DNA of 64,000 nt from Deroplatys truncata (lineage: Eukaryota > Arthropoda > Insecta > Mantodea > Mantidae), in the NCBI GenBank assembly GCA_030765065.1, contig CM060977.1, positions 157,924,052-157,988,051 of the forward strand. Reading direction: 5' to 3'. The position numbers were made by a program, and so were the translations under genes. Under the pieces are notes generated by a model, which saw only the letters and a list, made by a program, of their open reading frames with translations, ran no database searches and was not told the DNA's origin. Below are positions 35,196-46,929 of the stretch, one piece after another (position 1 is the first letter of the stretch; each line of letters begins with the position of its first letter).

Positions 35196-36204
35196 TTATA
35201 TTACAATTACTACTATGCAGGATTGGTTTAAACTTAAATTATTACGTTGAGACAGTATTTACACCTCTCCTAAAATTTAATCATGTTTGTCACGTTTATG
35301 TCATTATTTTATTATATTACAGTGTTCATTCATGTGTATAATGTAAGGAATGTGTCAGTGCCTATATTTTATTTTCAAGTAGCTTTACACTTCCACACCA
35401 GCAGAATTGACGTGCAAATAAGGCAAAAGTAGCAAACACTAGAGAAAGTCTAAGATGTTCCACAAACCAGGGATATTTTCACTATATTCTACCATGTGAC
35501 CCGAGTTGGCCAAACAGATTAATAGAAATTTGTGAGTGTTTAAACGTAAATAAGTTCACACCCAGCTCAAGGGTCAATAGAATTAACTTGTAAGCTTCAC
35601 ACTTTTCAGAACTTTATATAAATGAGATACTTGTGAAAAATGCATACAATTTTGGACTTAAAAAGCATGAGGATCCTAGGCTCCTCACAACAATATTTTT
35701 GCGTCAGAATTACTTAAAGAATTGAACGTAGTTTTGAACATAACCATGCAAGTAATATGTGTTGTGCCAAGGAATTCACAGAGAGTGTACAGATATGTAG
35801 AAATATTTTTATACGTTGTTAGAAAAATGATAAAAGCAACACGAGCTGGTGGAAGTCAAAGTATAGCAACGTACCTTGTTTAATGCAACATTCAAGGTTT
35901 ATTTCTTGTTACAACTCAGAACAATAAAAAGGAAAATGTGTGTTAAGTTTCACATGCAGTGTTGTTTACAGTTATGTGTAGTCATTTGAGCCTCTTACAT
36001 ATAACGACCTGAAGAGCAACGAAAACATGCTTCTATCACAAAAACAATTGCAACACATATTCAAACCCACACACAAAAGGATCTTCAGTGAGTAGTCAAG
36101 GTGATGAGTAACACATCATCAGGAGGTGACAGATGGATTGCAATCTCCAGGTGAACAAAGATGAAATGATGCCGCCAGTTCATATTAAATACAACAAAAA
36201 TAAT
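35196..36204. other. RpL9 intron 3, nothing recognised
   Basis: No gene, RNA or repeat structure recognised. Confidence 0.4.
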
Positions 36205-36206
36205 TA

Positions 36207-37361
36207 CAGTGGAATCTCGTTAGCATGTTCCTCATTAACACGTTTTCCCATGTATTACGTTGAATTATAAAAGTCCCGGTACCAAATCACCAAATATAAT
36301 AAATAATGTTTGCTTAGTGTGTTTTCCCGGTACCGCTTATTACGTTTGAAGTTTGTCGTCCTCATTCGCTGTTTTGGCCAATCCTTGATCGGTACAGTGG
36401 GAATAGGCGTTTAACACGTTCATAGTTTGACGTCCTCATTTGCTACTTTGTCAATCCTTGGTCACGGGTTAGATATCAGCAGCCAATCACATACATGCAT
36501 TTAAATATTTGTGTGACACGATTTCTGTGGGCGGGATAGAGAATGCTTTACCTTGGCATGGTAAACGCGGTAAACGCTAACGATAGTTTCTAATGTTGAG
36601 TGATGACCAAACCGTATTTTAACTTTTCATTTACAATGAAAAAAAAGTGTAGTAGGTAAATAACCAACAGTGAAAAACTGAAAATCCATGATGTAATCAC
36701 AATCCAAATATAAAACATGTCAATATAGGGCGGAAGTTAAACATTCCTCCGTCAATCTTAAACACGATTGTTAGCAAACCTAAATTGATTGAAACTGCTT
36801 TTAAAGAAGGGGAAAATACTAAAACAAAACTTTTCTCTTGGAAAATAGAATCAGAAGAGGACCGGAACGAAATTTGTTGCATGGAAACACCTCCGTATTC
36901 AAATCGTCTTGTATACACCAAAGATAATATCGTCTATTGTACTCGTAACACGAAGCACGCTCATAATTTTTTCTTTTTTAGCAGAAATTGTTATCATGTG
37001 TGTAATAAAACACACAGCAAAACCACTATTGCCGCTTCCACAATTCGCAATTTATTTTCTCAAAAACATTCATAACCTAAAAAATCCAAGTCGACCAAAA
37101 TAAAAGCTTGAATTATTTATTCTCAGGCTTTGTGTATCCAAATCCATTTAAACATATTGAATTTAACATGGAAACGCGGATCGTATTCAGTATGAAATTG
37201 TACTCAAAATTGATTTAAATTGCCCATGGAGACGTAGTAATTATTAGATTTTTATTACCTATGTTCTTAAATTGCAGATTTTGCATTTTCGTTAACACGT
37301 TTTCCCGCCTATGACGTCCAAATCCTTAGGTCCCTGCAAAAAGACTAACGAGATTCTACTG
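36207..37361. mobile_element. Pogo-like element, deletion derivative
   Basis: Inverted ends CAGTGGAATCTCGTTAG (36207) and, on the other strand, CAGTAGAATCTCGTTAG (37361) differ at one base and are flanked by TA, as in pogo/Tigger elements. The 15-mer TTAACACGTTTTCCC occurs near both ends in the same direction (36235-36249 and 37292-37306), and related TTTAACACGTT lies near 36409, suggesting subterminal binding sites. At 36636 an ATG opens MKKKCSR*ITNSEKLKI, which resembles the N-terminal helix-turn-helix start of pogo/CENP-B proteins, broken by a stop. No DDE domain remains in 1155 bp. The frame at 36785-37075 is unrecognised. Confidence 0.75.
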
Positions 37362-37363
37362 TA

Positions 37364-37860
37364 TTGTGTTTTGATAAGGGGGTTATCTTTAAAGTACTGT
37401 TGTATTAAACGTAAAAGAAAATATTCTCGATTAATCGCACAACAGAAATCAGAAGTTACATGGATAAATCAAATCACTGGCCAATCAAAAAATGCTAAGA
37501 ATCTAATCAAGTTTCCCTTACCAACTTTAGATGATGGTGTTATATTCAGTATGCTTCATTTTGAAATTTGATTCATGTTGTATGAATTGGAACTTTATTT
37601 CATTAATGAAATACACTAATGTATACTGCATTATGTTTCAAATGAAACATTTTTCCAAGACACAATTACGGGTACTGCCTTAACTTGAGGTGGCAGCTGA
37701 GGAAAGGTGCACACTAAACAATAAGTCCATTATCTATCCCGAGAGGAGTGTCAGTTACGCACGTGGAGTTGTTGATGCTGCACGTGCGTTATCTGAGCTT
37801 CTGTAATTTTTTAAGGCTCGTGTCCGTGCACGTTATATGTTCGTCTATAACAGCATATAC
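37364..37860. other. RpL9 intron 3, nothing recognised
   Basis: The open frame over 37311-37571 spans the end of the pogo-like element and is not recognised. Confidence 0.4.
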
Positions 37861-37872
37861 ATGAAACAGTTT

Positions 37873-38373
37873 ATGGAATTAATTGTTCTTTCACACAAGC
37901 CGGGTATTGGACAGGGTTGGAAAGGTAGAATCAGATGACTGAAATGTCGTGTCGGCATGTTGCACTGGTAGCTCAGTGGTTAGAGCAACCGGGCGGAGAC
38001 TGGGAGATCCGTGGTTCAAATCCCGGCTATGGCACTGAATTTTTCAGTCATCTGATTCTACCTTTCCAACCCTGTCCAACACATGGCTTGTGTGAAAGAA
38101 CAATTAATTCCATTAATTGACCTAATAGTGGTTGTAACTATAAAGCCCGGGACTTGAAGTACTTACAAAGAATTAAGTTGCCATTGAGGTATGATATCTC
38201 AATACAATTTGAGATCTCCTTGTGGTTTACTGGGAAAAATGCGAATCAGTTGGAGAATTTAAAGTTGTGTCGGCATGTTGCCATGGTAGCTCGGTGGTTA
38301 GAGCAACCAGACGGAGACCGGCAGATCCGTGGTTCAAATCCCGGCTATGGCATTGAATTTTTCAGTCATCTGA
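37873..38373 (+). mobile_element. Dimeric tRNA-derived element with internal 71-bp inverted repeats
   Basis: Flanked by an exact 12-bp direct repeat ATGAAACAGTTT at 37861-37872 and 38374-38385, a likely target duplication. It contains two tRNA-like units, at about 37963-38035 and 38273-38345. Each has an A box (TAGCTCAGTGG or TAGCTCGGTGG) and a B box (GGTTCAAATCC) at tRNA spacing, followed by the same tail GGCAxTGAATTTTTCAGTCA. The first unit is enclosed by 71-bp inverted repeats (37874-37944 and 38042-38112) with three mismatches. The inserted unit ends exactly where the second tail ends. I read this as a dimeric SINE; the arms could also fold into a long hairpin around the first tRNA-like unit. 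Neither unit has a clean acceptor stem, so functional tRNAs are unlikely. Confidence 0.75.
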
Positions 38374-38553
38374 ATGAAACAGTTTGCTTTGTTCCGAGTT
38401 GTATTCTTTGCATGTGTGTGTAACTGCGAGTGCCTTCGTTGAGTATTTTTTGGATTTGCGTTTTACTTACTGTTAATACATGGGCAGTAAACTTAAAGAC
38501 AAAGTACTGCACTCCCAAACCAGGGAAGTTATTAGCAATGTATATAAATACAT

Positions 38554-39464
38554 AAAAATCTGATGTGTTACACTCACATGACTTTCTCTACTCTTATACA
38601 AACTGTTTTTAGAAACGCTTATTCTCCATCTATTTCATGTTAATCGAGATAAACATTTGCAGACTCTATCTTATTGCTAATTTTCTTGTAGATGTAAGAG
38701 GAAAATATATTTACAAGGGCAATATAGAAATACAGTAGCCTTTAAGCACATACATATCTCTTATTAGCTGGTTGCTAGGTGCAGCACCATTCGCTTTGCC
38801 ACAGATTAATATTCTTTGCATATCCAAGACAAAAAAATGAATAACGAATTCCCATTTGAGAAAATAAGTATTGAAAAATTTAAGGGAATAACAAGTAATA
38901 TCTCGAAAATGGTTCACTCAACAAAAAAAATGTATATGACATAAATTGTGTATTTTAACGCGATCTACATTTTTTGTGTAGTAAAATTTTGTCTATCTCT
39001 TATGGTTTACCAGTTATGCAAAAGTCGTTCACAATAAAGAATACTTTTGGAGACATTCCCAGGAAATTCAAGATATACATTTTATTTGTCATAAAAATAT
39101 CTTAAACATATGATATTTTAATCAAAATCGTTAGCCATTTTTGAGAAAATTAAAATTTTCAAAAAATCTTCCATGTAAAGGGTACTCTGGGGTGGGAGGA
39201 TTTTCTTGAAAACCTTCGTGTCGCATCCTTGGAAGATACTGAACCTAAATACCAAGTTTGGTGTTTATCCGACTGTTTGTTTCTGAGTTATGCTGTTCAC
39301 AGACAGACACACACACACACACACGGACATGTTTCCAAAAATGCTTTTTTTGGATTCAGGGGGTCTCAAAACATGTATTTCCGGTGAAATCTCGGTATCG
39401 AATTTTTGGGTGGAATATAATACCTACTTCCCCTGCTTACTATACGTAGTAGAGAAAGTAAAAA
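38554..39464 (-). repeat. Family R dispersed repeat, minus orientation
   Basis: Starts AAAAATCTGATGTGTTACAC and ends CGTAGTAGAGAAAGTAAAAA on the plus strand. The (CA)n/(ACAC) stretch at 39303-39324 is longer than in other copies. A transposase relic begins about 10 bp after its end. Confidence 0.9.
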
Positions 39465-39474
39465 GACGTAGTGG

Positions 39475-40164
39475 CTGGCATGGTAAACATCAATGTGAAA
39501 AACATTGGAAAGAGTGTTGCTGAGGCAACAGGCGCTTCCAAAAGAAGTGTAAGAAGAATTATTAAGGAAACCATAGATATTGATAATGGCATTTTGCCTT
39601 CATTCTCCACAGCACATAAAAAGGGACCTAAAAGATCTTATTGTGCGAGCTTAGATACTTTCAATGAGGGTAGTACGCGGAACTGTTAATGAATTCTATA
39701 TTCTTCACAAGCAGACAGACACTGAAGAAGGTGCATGCAAAGTTAAAGGACTCAATCAACTTTGAAGGGAGTGTATCTACATTAAGAAAGATACTACTTA
39801 AGTTGGGTTTTACCTGGAAAAGGACAAAAAAAAATAGAAAGGTCCTAATGGAGTGGCACGACATCAGAACTAAGCGGCTCCATTATCTTAGAATGAAGTG
39901 AGGGCCATCCCATAATATATATGGATGAGACATATATACATTCATCACACACTACTCCATATGCACGTCATCAATGTTGAGCTAGAATCCATGCACAGTG
40001 AAGGGTTGCTGGATGGCAAACAGGAAATTATCATTCATCTAGGGGGCAACACCGACGAAAGCAGTGATTCCTCCGAGTTTTCTAGTGAAGAGGAAGGTGA
40101 AGACTGTCAAGAGCAAGGAACTGCAGATTCAACTGGATCTTCTGCTAGTGTTGCGTCTGTTGTC
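39475..40164 (+). pseudogene. Tc1/mariner-related DDE transposase with deleted catalytic core
   Basis: The plus strand reads NIGKSVAEATGASKRSVRRI (helix-turn-helix), then, after a frameshift, SINFEGSVSTLRKILLKLGF and RKVLMEWHDIRTKRLHYLR, the standard N-terminal region of a transposase family with many arthropod copies. A stop replaces the residue after RMK. A short degraded piece then reads IYMDETYIHSSHT-like residues in broken frames (39910-39960). It jumps directly to the acidic C-terminal tail, HVINVELESMHSEG and EIIIHLGG followed by a Ser/Glu-rich run ending at TGA 40165. About two thirds of the DDE domain, including the second and third acidic residues, is therefore missing. It cannot encode an active enzyme. 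Confidence 0.7.
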
Positions 40165-40167
40165 TGA

Positions 40168-41029
40168 AACCAGCCTCAAGGTAAGATGCATGTGATTTCC
40201 CCTCCCTCTTAGCCGCATTTGGCTGCTGCTGGTCTTCCACCACTCTTAGTTGCCCCTCTTGTACTGCGTAGCGAGCTGACACCTCAAGTTAATCAGGCTG
40301 TACTACATTGCAACTAAAAGAAGTCTTCGGGGTATGAGAAAGGATGAGGCATTTGATCCTGTGCAACATAAGAGTGAGCACATGTTTTCCACTTAGATGG
40401 ACTGTGTTGACCTAAACATTTCCATGGGTATCTGCGAACATGTGAAGCTTTTCTTTCAATTGCTTCAGATTTTCTGGGTTTCTCACCTTCTTCTTCCTCC
40501 CTTGTCCTGGTTAAGCTGGCATAATAGCAATTTCTATCATGACTTAGTTTTTCTACTATAAAACAATGTAGCAGCACATGCAAACAAACTACTCACATTG
40601 AAACTTGTCTTTGGTGCATAAACTGCTTGCATCATCCATCTGCGGTTGTTAATTGGCTCAAAGGAAATGTTGCAAAATGCATCTCACAGCCAAGTGGAAA
40701 TTTCGACATCTTATTTAGCAAATTACAGTTTTGTACATGGAGAACCCATATATGCCAAAACCTCATTTTTCACACAAAATGGAAATTTCAGGGTTTGCAG
40801 CTAAGTGTTTCACATATTTTTTATCCTGGGATAAAACTTCAGAAAAGTTAAATATAGGGCTATTAAAACATATGGTAACCCATTCGCAGCCTTTCTCTCC
40901 TGCGCTCTTCCCTCGCCATCTAGCGGGACTTTGGACTGTCAATTCCCACTCAAAGGTGTACTGGCACTATGTCTCACTGTTACTGCTGTGTCAGGTGGTG
41001 TCAGTCAGGTGCCTCTGTTGATACAGATA
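40168..41029. other. RpL9 intron 3, nothing recognised
   Basis: Short frames only. The 5' end of the next transposon relic may lie in the last 100 bases. Confidence 0.35.
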
Positions 41030-42083
41030 AATGGTGCATCACTTATATGTGGATGAAAGTGCGTTTATTTGCAAAGTTTACTTTTAAACACAAATGTGCT
41101 CATCGTGTGCACAGGGAATGTATTGAAAGGTTCCCAAACTGCAAGAAAAACTATACATGCGGTCCTGAATAAATTTGAAGCTTCAGGTGTTGTTGGACAA
41201 GAAACATTCTAAGAGAAGACCAGTTTTAAGGGAAAATAAACAAGATGGAATCGGTGCCGCTTTAGAGTGATTGCCTCGAAAATTGCTAAACATATTAGCT
41301 TAACAAAAGAGGTAGGATTTCTCTTCTCGAGAAATACTACACATCTGTTAAAACTAAAACCCTATCAGTATACTCGAGTACAAGTGTTGAAACAAAATGA
41401 TGCATGTATTACTGCAATTGGTTTTTCCCATCTGTCGAAATCGGTTTCATTGATCACAGCTTTTGTTTTTCTCTGATGAATCTTGGTTTCACCTATATAG
41501 ATACGTGAACACTCACAACAGTTCATAATGGGCTCCAGAAAAACCTGTGCTATTGCATGAAGTGCCTCACTATAACCTGAAAATCGGAGTGTGGTGTGTG
41601 ATAAATGCTACAAGAATAATAGGTAATAGGACCCATTTTCTTTAATGAAACAATTAATGCAGAGTAATATCGGAGACTAACTCTAGTGCCATTTTTCATT
41701 GCTTGACAGAAGAAAAATCTTATGGTTGGTTCCAAAAGATTCTGCAACAGAATCATATCAATCATAGATATGGCTATCAAATCAATCATAGATATGGCTA
41801 TCAAATCATTAAATGAAATAAAAGTGTGTTTCATGACAGAATTATGAGTGTTGATTTGTGGCAACCTCGTTCCCCCGACCTAACCTGCAATTTTAATATA
41901 TAAGATTCTGTGAAAGATAAAATGTATTGTTCTAACCCTGGTACACTACAGGAACTTAGTGATATCATGCAAGAAATCACAAGGATTCCTGCTGCTCAGT
42001 TTAGGTGAGTGAGCAAGAACATTTTTACGAGATTTACCGTCTGTTTAAGAGCAGATGGTCAACATTTCCAGCATCTGCTATAA
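41030..42083 (+). pseudogene. Tc1/mariner-type transposase relic, near full length
   Basis: Pieces of one protein occur in order in alternating frames. These are MKVRLFAKFTF with an ECIERFPNCKKNYTCGPE segment (N-terminal helix-turn-helix region), then RRPVLRENKQDGI and YQYTRVQVLKQNDA. Later come LCYCMKCLT, a KDSATE piece around the second acidic residue (41720-41750), and a degraded RSPDLT (41850-41900). The relic ends DGQHFQHLL before TAA at 42081-42083. The order and the terminal xGGxHFxHLL match an insect IS630/Tc1/mariner group transposase. The first acidic residue region is degraded (SLMN in place of SDEA). There are at least five frameshifts and a 24-bp internal tandem duplication at 41758-41805. 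TIRs were not identified. Confidence 0.65.
41758..41805. repeat. 24-bp tandem duplication inside transposase relic
   Basis: TCAATCATAGATATGGCTAT and four more bases occur twice in a row without mismatch. Confidence 0.95.
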
Positions 42084-43559
42084 GGTAAGGATTTTAGTGC
42101 GTCTCTGATGGTACAATTTTCCTGGCGACTCTTGGTTCTCTCGTACAGTGGAGAGAGCCCACAGAACAGGTTATCATGTTATAATGATCCTATACATATT
42201 TGCTTTATGCATCAACTTCTCAAAGTATGCATGACTTCAGGCTTGCTGTTTTTACTTCTATAGCAGCTTTCTTTTAGGAAGGCCAATGGACATGCAGAAA
42301 GGAGATACCTGTTGGTCTCCAACCTTCCTCTAAACCTCCCCATACACATTCCTAACATATTCTTTATAATATGTGCATTACATTTAAATATTTATTATAA
42401 TTATGGTTCAATTAACCTTCCTTAAAGAAAGATGCACATGCATTCATCTCTTTGTAGTACAAAATATATAAAAAGCACTGTGTGTAACAACAAAAGAGCA
42501 TTTTAAAACATGTAAGATGGAGACAACTGCATCACAAACTCATCATTTATTCTTATTAGCATGAAGATTTCTATTGGGTGTTACCACTTTGCACATTGAA
42601 GACTATCGACTTTCATAAATGACAACTACTTTAGCTTCATTTGTTTATAAATGATTTTAAATCACCTACACACAATAGAAAATCAATGCACTTGCCTCAA
42701 GTTTTCAATAGTAGTAGTACTACTGCTGCCATCACCACCATTTTAAACTGTCGATGTGCACATATCTTGATTTCAGTGTTAGGCATACTCTCCATTTAAA
42801 TTTAGCTATTCTTGAAATCTGCACCATAATACCGTTTAGAACATGTTGCAAGCTGATATTTAGCAATGCACACTTCTCTACAAGACATATCTTAAGTCTT
42901 TCACAATATGACTGATTAAATACAATCAATAATCTGATACTGATGTGAAGATGACTGCATAGGACAGATGCAGCAGTTGCCAATTAGGTATGAAAATAAT
43001 ATTCAACACTCAGCAATGCAATGCTGGGTGAAAAGCAAGAGGGGGATTGAAAAGTTTATCCAGTCTTATCTATGGTTTGTTTTATACTCAAGTGTACATA
43101 TGTGCAGTTCTCTAGTTACCACATTTGGAATTTGATTAATAAGCTCTATACACTAATAAGAGTGAAGATTCTATGGCGTGAACTGTTATATAAAACATCT
43201 CAGGCATGCCAAAACTCACCATAAAACTGAGTACCATATTCAGTTTTTACATAATGTGATTTTGTTTTAAGGGTGGTGTACAATAAAATATGACAAACTG
43301 TTACAATTTACTACCATTTTCATTATTAAATTTTGTGGGCTAATGTTACATGAATAGATTTTCTACACTGCTAACCTGAAAATGTATGATAAAAACCACT
43401 AATCAAGCAGATAATGTTGTAAACGTCAACATAATCTTTTACAGAAAAAGAAAAGTTGTTAAATAAAGGCCTAAAAACATGTGTAAGTTACACAACATAG
43501 ATGATTATATTGTCGATGTGAAATTATTACGCATATGATGAAAGATGATTATAAAATAG
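42084..43559. other. RpL9 intron 3, nothing recognised
   Basis: No gene recognised. The minus-strand frame at 42732-42983 (83 codons) has no similarity that I know. Confidence 0.4.
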
Positions 43560-43870
43560 CAGCCAGAGGAAAATGCCAAAAAGTGTTAGAACAAATATTA
43601 ACTTTAAAACATAGTAAATCAGACTCAAAAATTAAACAACTGATTCTTGAATTAAATAAGAAACCTGTGATTTACTTAAAATAAGACAATGGCAACAAAA
43701 CGGTCATACTGGATAAAGATGATTATGCAAACAGTCAACAGGCTACTACAAAATCAAGAATATAAAGAAATACCCAAGAATCCTTTAATATGTTACTTAA
43801 TTGCAGCACAGAAGACAATTATAGATTATTTGATCATTCCTAACAAACAAAAAACAATAATTTGATACGC
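43560..43870 (+). pseudogene. Penelope-like element RT fragment
   Basis: In two adjacent plus frames the sequence reads DNGNKTVILDKDDYA (43686-43730) and then VNRLLQNQEYKEIPKNPL (43734-43787). The pattern KADKGNxxVVLxxxDYxxKVxxLLxxxxYxxIxxxP is the start of the RT domain of Penelope-like retroelements and related RTs (family knowledge). A stop and a frameshift break it, and the catalytic palm is not found further on. Some 600 bp downstream (44449) is a hammerhead-like core of the kind that such elements carry. Confidence 0.6.
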
Positions 43871-43926
43871 AGTCAACTGCAGTTACTAGCTATATTGCCT
43901 TCTTGATACTCAAGATGCCCAATCTT

Positions 43927-44190
43927 TCAATGGAATTCAAATTGTTTATTAACCATTTGGCCACCTGAAAAAAATACCATCTTTTTGTAGAGATGAATGC
44001 AGTTTGGAGTTTGTAACCGGGATGAAGATACCTGATTCTCTTCAAGAGCATACTTCTCTTTCCTTACCCTAACAATAGTGTTCAAACTTATCCCAACAGC
44101 AGCTGAGTTTCTATCCAAAACTTTGGAAACAGAAATTACTGGGCCTCCATTTTCTCTTTCCTCTTCAAAATACTTTTTTATGGAACATAT
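43927..44190 (-). pseudogene. Transposase N-terminal fragment (same family as 39475)
   Basis: The minus-strand frame reads KYFEEERENGGPVISVSKVL, then DRNSAAVGISLNTIVRVRKE. It corresponds to the N-terminal helix-turn-helix of the transposase relic at 39475 (NIGKSVAEATGASKRSVRRI). The frame then runs into unrelated sequence and stops at 43927. No catalytic residues. It lies in opposite orientation to the 39475 relic. Confidence 0.6.
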
Positions 44191-44448
44191 ATCTCACTTG
44201 CTTGCACCTTAATTAGCATTGCATGCCCAATAACATCATCAGAACAGAAATAAAACTTTTTAAAACCAGCCAAGAATCACTTGGAATTAATAGTGTGGGA
44301 GAATATATACATTATCAGGAATTCAAAAAGAGTAATAAATTTTGGAATACTGGCACCAAACGACATCATACAACTCACCAATAGGAACGATAACAGGACG
44401 AACAGGGGAAAGGGACAGACACCATACCAGAGCCAGTCAACCAATTAG

Positions 44449-44479
44449 CTGATGATGATGATGATGTACTCCTCGAAAC
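44449..44479 (+). other. Possible hammerhead-like core near Penelope relic
   Basis: CTGATGA (44449-44455) and GAAAC (44475-44479) are spaced as in a hammerhead ribozyme, but the sequence between them is a (GAT)n run that forms no good stem II. Weak candidate supported mainly by the Penelope-type RT fragment upstream. Confidence 0.2.
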
Positions 44480-44649
44480 ATGTTCTACAAAAGTGACAAG
44501 TGGAGCAAAAATGTTTTGAATGGTTGACCATTTTTTAGCAAATTTTAATAGTGTGAGTTTAATCATATTTCCTTCCAAATATCTGAAAAAAAAAATCTCA
44601 TGCATACAAACCAAGAGGTTATCTTAACTGCCAAGATTTAAATACTCAC

Positions 44650-44863
44650 CTGATCTGGAAACATCCTCAATATTATTTCCTTCGAGAATTAATTCATCTT
44701 TTTGCTTGGGAGAATTGGTAACTGTGACACCTGGAGCCATCTTCACTCTTCTGATGTACTTTTCACCCAAGAAATTACGTACTTCAATAACGGTGTTGTT
44801 TTCTGTTGTTACACAGTTGATGGGGAAATGGGCATATACTGCTCGCATCTTGTACAAAAATCC
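44650..44863 (-). CDS. RpL9: 60S ribosomal protein L9, third coding exon
   Basis: A 214-nt exon on the minus strand between acceptor TTTCTGCACAG and donor TCAG|GTGAGT. It starts in phase 0 and ends in phase 1, encoding [50 protein letters not shown] and [17 protein letters not shown]. This is the core second uL6 domain of eukaryotic L9, with the invariant [20 protein letters not shown] block intact. No stop or frameshift, so this is a functional gene and not a processed copy; the introns confirm that. Confidence 0.97.
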
Positions 44864-46442
44864 CTGTGCAGAAATACATACTATCTTCAACACACTTATG
44901 AAATTGTTTACTAATCTTTAGGAACAAGATTGCAACATAAACCTTCATAATGGCACGCATATTAATGACAAAGCTTGAAAAAATGCAGCTAATATATAAA
45001 ACTGGTTATGATTTACTGAACTATATTAGATTTCTTTTTTAACTAATGTACTTAAACTGTTTTCGGTTTACAACATTTGTTCATTATTCAAGGAAACACT
45101 CCATATGAACAAAATGAATGATCAATATACAAGGAAAAAAGTATGATACGAAAATAACTTTGTTTCATCTATTAAAGCATTTAATTCAGCAAAAATTGGG
45201 GGTCCTAGCAGAAAAGAAAGGTATATAAAAAATGCTGTTTCTCTGTTTTAATCCTTAAAAACTTTTATTTGATGTGGTTATGACATAAAAATTGTAGTTC
45301 AACAGGGAGTAGCGAATAAAAATATAAATTTGAATTTTTGAGGTGGTGTATTATTTAAAAAAAAAAAAAAAAACTCAATTATTCAATAGGTCTATTTTTG
45401 TAAGTTGGGTTCTGACATGAAAGTTGCAATCAGAAAAAACAAATGAGCACAGCAGGCGTTGCTATGGTACCAGCCACCTAGTTGCCAGTGTTACCCATGC
45501 CACACCGCCACTTGTCACGTGGTCGTTCATTGCTAGTATTCATTTGCGTTACACTCTTGGCTTCAGCTTGCAGTTACTGTATCTTTTTCATTCCCACGTT
45601 TTCAGTTATTTGTTACTTCTTATTAGTTCTGCTGTCTCTGTGTGGGTTATTTCATTATCATCAATCCTGATGTATGCGCATGTCAGCTGAGCACATGTTG
45701 CTCACACTGGCAACATCATTTGGCCGCTACCTGTCAGAACCCAACTTATGAAAATACAGTTATAATTATCACTGACTTTAATAGCTAAGCTTAACCATGT
45801 GGCATCTGAGGGAGAAATATAATGTAGCATATACTTTATGCTCGATGAATCTAGAATGGTTTCACTTCACTACATACATTCACTGCCATAGACTAGCTAC
45901 AGTGCTTTCTCAAGACATATGCTTTTCTAAGCTGAAAAAGCAGGATTCATAATTGTATGTACAAGGTCTTCCAGATCTTCCCTTGTGCACACTACAAATG
46001 GTATCATACATCTTTAACAGAACACAAAGACCGTGTTAAAAACTCAAGCCATCATGTACATTGAACTTCAGCAACATTTTCAAACTTGAACCACCATTTT
46101 AAAATGAGCTTCCATTCCTCAAACGTAAAGCATGTTCTAGCCATTTTGATTCTCTATCCTACATCAATGTTAGCCATAAGAGCTGATATCTATCAAGAAA
46201 ACCCAATACTTCATACTGCACAGATAATTTAATGCAATCCTGAAAATAATACACAGATACCATCTTTAACTGTGCACTTTTTTTTTTACAAACCCTTCTA
46301 TTTCCAAATTTTTAGTTATAAATGAATCCATTCTGGGAATCACTTTAATTTGAATTTGTAAAAAAAATTGAACTTTTACACTGACTATCTAGCTATGCAT
46401 ACTGCAAAGAAATAAAATTTAATGATAAATCTGAAACTTTAC
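44864..46442 (-). other. RpL9 intron 2
   Basis: A 1579-bp intron between the exons at 46443 and 44863. A run of about 20 A lies at 45356-45373. The frames at 45424-45690 are unrecognised. Confidence 0.7.
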
Positions 46443-46556
46443 CCTTGTCACTCCTTTTATCATGTTTTCAATATGGCTGCAAACTGTTCTAACTGCAGCC
46501 AACTCCTTCTTTGTTCCAAACCATTTCTCAACTTTAAGCAATTTTGGATGCACGAG
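46443..46556 (-). CDS. RpL9: 60S ribosomal protein L9, second coding exon
   Basis: A 114-nt exon with acceptor TATGTTTTTTCAG and donor AGG|GTAAAG, phase 0 at both ends. It encodes LVHPKLLKV, then [20 protein letters not shown] and ENMIKGVTR. The [28 protein letters not shown] block is the L9 signature linking the two uL6 domains. Joining to the exon at 55937 gives LALDIH-LVHP, and to the exon at 44863 gives GVTR-GFLYKM, both as expected for insect L9. Confidence 0.97.
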
Positions 46557-46929
46557 CTGAAAAAACATAGAAAAAAAAAATTACTGAATGACAATTTCCT
46601 CTATCGTAGATTATGTTAGTATCTCTATATGTAATTAATTTTGCACAATAATAACAAAACAGGTAAGAGACTACAGTTTATGTAAAACATGTTGACAGTC
46701 TCCCACTCCTGAAGCATAGTTGCACAATATCACCGACCAGCCTACCTACGTAACAAAAGTGGTGGGGGTCATTGTTCCACCTGCTGTGAGTGTGGTATTG
46801 TAAGCTTACACAGTTGTTTACAATGCCTTGTGTAATTGTGTATGCGACTGCCTTCGAGTTCTGACTCACCACTTCTCCTCTCTTGCGCGTATGGAGTGTC
46901 ACAACGTTTTACATAAACTATACCTCTCT
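46557..46929 (-). other. RpL9 intron 1, 3' end
   Basis: Nothing recognised other than the intron's polypyrimidine tract near the acceptor. Confidence 0.5.

Noticed and set aside
37963-38035. Functional tRNA gene
   Set aside because: A and B boxes are good but acceptor stem pairing is poor, and the unit recurs with the same non-tRNA tail at 38273 and 58445, so it is a SINE.
45960-46120. Possible GIY-YIG endonuclease piece (HTSLTEHKDRVKNSSHH)
   Set aside because: Only a vague likeness to the Penelope endonuclease; no GIY or YIG motif nearby.
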